A DNA stretch of 8,923 nt from Methanomicrobia archaeon. Its GTDB lineage: Archaea; Halobacteriota; Syntropharchaeia; Alkanophagales; Methanospirareceae. Below are positions 6,274 to 8,923 of the stretch, in pieces; the first letter of the stretch is position 1, and every line of letters starts with the position of its first letter. Location of the stretch: NCBI GenBank assembly GCA_016928455.1, contig JAFGKP010000037.1:1-8923 (forward strand), in the 5' to 3' direction. The notes below the pieces were generated by a model. That model was not told where the DNA came from and did no database searches. It worked only from the letters and a program-made list of their open reading frames with translations. Both the position numbers and the translations under genes were made by a program.

Positions 6274-7980
6274 TTAGTTAGCATCGTCCCTCAAGATGAG
6301 CTCCTGCTTCACGATACCCTGTGCGCCCAGCTCATACAGCCCCGTATCCGTGATCTTCAAGGTGGGAATCACGGGCAAGGCAAGGAAACTCAGTGCCATA
6401 AACGGCGACCTCAAGTTCCCGCCCAGCGCACGATATGCCGCTTCCAGTTTCTCCGTTTCCTCCACCACCTGAGCAGGCGCATCGAGCGACATGAGTCCAC
6501 CATAGTGGAGCTGGAGTGTGCTTAACACTTCTGGTGAGACCACAACCTCGCCACCACCCATTGCGCTGAGCGCATTTACTGCTCGGGCCATGTCAGCATC
6601 AGTAGTTCCGACGACAATGATGTTATGACTGTCATGCGCAACGGTCGATCCGATAGCGCCTTCTTGTAGCCCAAAGCCCGTGACAAAACCGACGCTGAAG
6701 CCGCCCCTGCCCGTATGACGCTCGATCACCGCGATCTTCAAGAGATCGCGCTCGATTTCCGCTTCAAGGACGCCCGCTCGTACCGTAAGCTCATGAATGG
6801 CCGATTCCGTTATCAAACTGTCTTCCACGACCCGTATGACCCGCACCCGAGCTCGTGCATCCGGGTAGGGGATCGCAAATCGTTCTGCGGTGAATGGTGG
6901 GCAGTGCACACTCCCAAGCCCAAACGAATAGTCAAAGGGTACTTCCGGAACCACCGGCTCACCACCGCGTGCAATAATTCGACCGCCTGCGATCACCAGC
7001 TCCGGGGTGAATCGTGTGAGGTCATCAAAGACGACCAGATCAGCCCTGCAGCCGGGATTGATCACGCCTCTATCTTCCAATCCGAAATGCTTGCTCGGAT
7101 TGCACGTCGCCATGCGGAGTGCCGTAATCGGCTCGAGTCCCAAACTCACTGCGATCCGCACGGTACAGTCAAGATGGCCGTACCGCACCAGATCACCAAC
7201 AGGCCGGTCGTCAGTGCAGAACGACAGGTTTTCGGTTGGCAGTTCATGCTCGATGATGTACCGTATCAGGCGCTCAAGATCCTGTCCCTGACTGCCAGAA
7301 AACCGGATATAAACTGCCAACCCTCGACTGATCTTCTCCTCGAGCTCCCAGCCCTCAGTCACTTCATGATCGGAACTGATCCCAGCAGCAACGTAGTTCT
7401 TGAGATCCTCGCCGCGCAGCAGCGGGCAGTGCCCCTCGAGTACCTTACCCAACTTCCTGGCCGCCGCGATCTTGCCCATCACCTTCGGATCGCCATTCAG
7501 AACGCCCGGGAAGTTCATCAACTCGCCCAGGCCAATAACGCCATCCTCTCCGAGAAGCTCTTCTACCTCCTGCACACCCACCGTTGCACCCGCGGTCTCA
7601 AACGGTACTGCGGGTACACAGCTTGGAATGGTCGTATACACGCTGATCGGCTGCAGTCGTGCCTCCCGCAACGTCTCTTTAACTCCCCGGACACCAAGAA
7701 CGTTTGCGATCTCGTGTGGATCATTGACGACCGTGGTCGTGCCATGAGCCATGACGAGCCGCACAAACGCGCTCAACGGCAGCTTACTGCTCTCAAAATG
7801 GACGTGCGGCTCCAGCAGTCCCGGGGCAACAAATCTGCCGCCAACGTCCACCGTCTCCGTTCCCGTCAACCCGGATTGGATTTTGACGATTTTTGTGCCC
7901 GTGATGCCGATATCTGACTCGGAGATCAAGCAGTTTTCTACATCCACGATCCTGCACTGCTTCAACACCAAATCATTCAT
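6274..7980 (-). CDS. ade: Adenine deaminase
   Basis: Converts adenine to hypoxanthine and ammonia in purine salvage; an amidohydrolase-fold metalloenzyme of the AdeC type. From the ATG at 7980 it has 568 residues, typical for the family. The N-terminal beta-sandwich starts MNDLVLKQCRIVDVE. Metal ligands lie in EPHVHFESS (His59, His61) and NDPHE (86-90). Further conserved sites are GLGE (Glu153), GHCP (His184), SDHE (204-206) and CTDDR (Asp257, Asp258). NPSKHFGLEDRG and NPGCRADLVVF close the barrel. A C-terminal domain containing VAHDSHNI and an MGGGEVVV strand is also typical. The frame stays open upstream to a TTG at 8073, but the ATG fits the family start and has AGAGG 6 bases upstream. It follows the LysE gene by 89 bp. 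Confidence 0.95.
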   Translation of the reverse strand: MNDLVLKQCRIVDVENCLISESDIGITGTKIVKIQSGLTGTETVDVGGRFVAPGLLEPHVHFESSKLPLSAFVRLVMAHGTTTVVNDPHEIANVLGVRGVKETLREARLQPISVYTTIPSCVPAVPFETAGATVGVQEVEELLGEDGVIGLGELMNFPGVLNGDPKVMGKIAAARKLGKVLEGHCPLLRGEDLKNYVAAGISSDHEVTEGWELEEKISRGLAVYIRFSGSQGQDLERLIRYIIEHELPTENLSFCTDDRPVGDLVRYGHLDCTVRIAVSLGLEPITALRMATCNPSKHFGLEDRGVINPGCRADLVVFDDLTRFTPELVIAGGRIIARGGEPVVPEVPFDYSFGLGSVHCPPFTAERFAIPYPDARARVRVIRVVEDSLITESAIHELTVRAGVLEAEIERDLLKIAVIERHTGRGGFSVGFVTGFGLQEGAIGSTVAHDSHNIIVVGTTDADMARAVNALSAMGGGEVVVSPEVLSTLQLHYGGLMSLDAPAQVVEETEKLEAAYRALGGNLRSPFMALSFLALPVIPTLKITDTGLYELGAQGIVKQELILRDDAN

Positions 7981-8025
7981 GTCCTGCCTCTGGGCAGTTA
8001 GGTTTGTATCGTATATCCTCCTCTC

Positions 8026-8034
8026 CCTTATAGC
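8026..8034 (-). promoter_or_regulatory. Possible TATA box for adenine deaminase
   Basis: CTATAAGGG on the - strand sits about 46-54 bases before the ATG at 7980. A start about 25 bases downstream would give a leader of roughly 20-25 bases that includes the AGAGG ribosome-binding site. So adenine deaminase may be transcribed apart from the exporter gene upstream. Confidence 0.4.
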
Positions 8035-8069
8035 TCCGCTCATTGGTACCGTAACGTACGCCACGAACC

Positions 8070-8759
8070 TCAAAACAGACCGGTGACACCTTTAATGAAG
8101 AAAAAAACGCCCAAGGTGCAGACAAAGAGCGCCAGGCCGAGCATGATCAGCTCGTACCGCTTGCCCACGAAGAAGTGCTCACCGTGCGAGAAGGAGTAGG
8201 AGACGAACGAATACCAGGTTAGATCCGACATGAAATGCCCGATCGATACCAGGGCGATCCCGGCGACCGCGAACCACTCGAAGCCCTGTAACAGGAGTGG
8301 ATAGCCAATGGTCACCCACCAGGGTATAAAGGCGGGATTGAATGCTGTAAAGAGGACACCGCCAGCGATCGAGCTGTGATACGCATACCGAAAGCCGCGC
8401 CACCGCAGTGCACCTCCGCGGACTGCAATGGACGCGTCATCCGAAGCTCCACGGGCGCTTCTGATGGTCGTTATCGAGATGAGAACGAGCGCAATGCCGC
8501 CCACAACATAGACCAACGATTTGAACTCGATGAAATAGCTCGTGATGCCCAGGCCCAGAACGAGCGCAAGGATGAGTGCGAGCTCCACCGAGATATGGCC
8601 GAGCACGGTGAGTGGCCCAGAACGCGCTCCTTTCTTCAACGTGTCTGAGAGGACATAGGCCAGCATCGGACCGGGAATCAACGCCCCGCTCAGGCCGGTA
8701 AAGAAGCCGATTCCAAGAAGAGAAGCGCCAATGACTATCGGTGAAGCGAGAAGATCCAT
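8070..8759 (-). CDS. LysE/RhtB-family amino-acid exporter-like membrane protein
   Basis: Predicted inner-membrane exporter of amino acids or related small molecules. Numbered from the ATG at 8759 it has 229 residues and about six hydrophobic segments: roughly 8-34, 50-75, 80-98, 131-157, 162-182 and 204-223. The family signature is SGALIPGPM (24-32). The second-repeat motif NPAFIPWW (141-148) and the conserved His175, Asp179 and Trp182 are also present. A TTG 18 bases upstream (8777) is in frame, but the ATG has GAGGG (8775-8771) 11 bases before it and is the better start. Substrate cannot be predicted. It diverges from tRNA-Ala and precedes adenine deaminase and the racemase on the same strand. 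Confidence 0.85.
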   Translation of the reverse strand: MDLLASPIVIGASLLGIGFFTGLSGALIPGPMLAYVLSDTLKKGARSGPLTVLGHISVELALILALVLGLGITSYFIEFKSLVYVVGGIALVLISITTIRSARGASDDASIAVRGGALRWRGFRYAYHSSIAGGVLFTAFNPAFIPWWVTIGYPLLLQGFEWFAVAGIALVSIGHFMSDLTWYSFVSYSFSHGEHFFVGKRYELIMLGLALFVCTLGVFFFIKGVTGLF

Positions 8760-8794
8760 TGCTGTTCGAGCCCTCAAAACGCGAAAACGATTAA

Positions 8795-8818
8795 CTATTT
8801 ATGACTGACGCCTTATAA
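8795..8818 (-). promoter_or_regulatory. TATA-like elements for the LysE-family gene
   Basis: On the - strand TTATAAGG (8818-8811) and CATAAATAG (8803-8795) both resemble archaeal TATA boxes. The first would start transcription near 8790 and keep the GAGGG ribosome-binding site in the leader. The second would start it near 8773 with almost no leader. The first overlaps the TATA box of tRNA-Ala on the other strand. Confidence 0.4.
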
Positions 8819-8822
8819 AATA
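8813..8822 (+). promoter_or_regulatory. TATA box for tRNA-Ala
   Basis: TTATAAAATA ends 23 bases before the first base of the mature tRNA. This is close to a consensus archaeal TATA box and predicts a start a few bases ahead of the tRNA. Confidence 0.7.
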
Positions 8823-8845
8823 TCTATCGTGGAGATTGGAGACGG

Positions 8846-8917
8846 GGGCTCGTAGCTCAGTGGAAGAGTGCCTCCTTCGCGAGGAGGAAGCCACGGGTTC
8901 AAATCCCGTCGAGTCCA
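8846..8917 (+). tRNA. tRNA-Ala (anticodon CGC)
   Basis: All parts of the cloverleaf can be drawn. The acceptor stem is GGGCTCG/CGAGTCC with a G3:T70 wobble pair, the classic alanine identity element. The D stem is GCTC/GAGT, the anticodon stem CCTCC/GGAGG with loop TTCGCGA, and the T stem ACGGG/CCCGT with loop TTCAAAT. The anticodon CGC reads codon GCG and the discriminator base is A. There is no intron. CCA is not encoded (TGG follows), so the CCA-adding enzyme must supply it. Confidence 0.97.
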
Positions 8918-8923
8918 TGGGTA

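Noticed and set aside
6715..7917. A 400-codon open frame on the + strand inside the adenine deaminase gene.
   Set aside because: It lies antisense to a well-supported adenine deaminase with all metal-binding motifs. Its translation shows no family features; long antisense frames are common in GC-rich coding DNA.
7981..8073. Longer adenine deaminase start at TTG 8073.
   Set aside because: The extra 31 residues do not resemble the family start, contain the region with TATA-like and ribosome-binding sequences, and nearly abut the upstream stop codon. The ATG at 7980 fits the family N-terminus.
1..8923. CRISPR array, insertion sequence, integrase or toxin-antitoxin pair.
   Set aside because: No regularly spaced repeats, no terminal inverted repeats flanking a transposase, and no matching proteins were seen. 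All larger frames are assigned to housekeeping or metabolic families.

Overview
The window reads as chromosomal DNA from an archaeon, probably a euryarchaeote of the methanogen/ANME type. That lineage guess is soft. The archaeal call rests on an archaeal-type aspartyl-tRNA synthetase of about 430 residues, a HerA-like ATPase, a tRNA gene with no encoded CCA end, and archaeal TATA-box promoters placed the right distance from starts. Genes are close-packed, with the AT-rich stretches confined to the gaps.

Left part (1-2774, + strand): a HerA/DUF87 ATPase cut off at its 5' end by the window edge, then aspS under its own TATA box with a probably leaderless mRNA. aspS carries the His and Pro residues linked to relaxed (non-discriminating) tRNA recognition. 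Middle (2814-5316): a large U32-family protein of the RlhA-like size and layout runs on the - strand, convergent with aspS. It is divergent from a small + strand gene for a DNPH1/RCL-type 2'-deoxynucleoside 5'-phosphate N-hydrolase. The gap between the two holds several short inverted repeats. A 199-bp AT-rich gap (5317-5515) with T-tracts follows.

Right part (5516-8759, all - strand): in transcription order, a LysE/RhtB-family exporter, adenine deaminase, and an aspartate/glutamate racemase. The spacing (89 and 65 bp) would allow co-transcription, but adenine deaminase also has a possible promoter of its own. At the right end an intact tRNA-Ala(CGC) gene diverges from the exporter; an 86-bp gap with back-to-back TATA boxes separates them.

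Most of the content is housekeeping: translation (AspRS, tRNA-Ala, perhaps RNA hydroxylation by U32), DNA end processing (HerA), and nucleotide or amino-acid salvage (DNPH1, adenine deaminase, racemase, exporter). I see no mobile element, CRISPR array or clear defence island, and nothing that I would call a new system with confidence. The points most worth checking are the DNPH1 homologue with its inverted-repeat upstream region, the archaeal RlhA-like U32 protein, the AspRS specificity residues, and the exporter-deaminase-racemase cluster.
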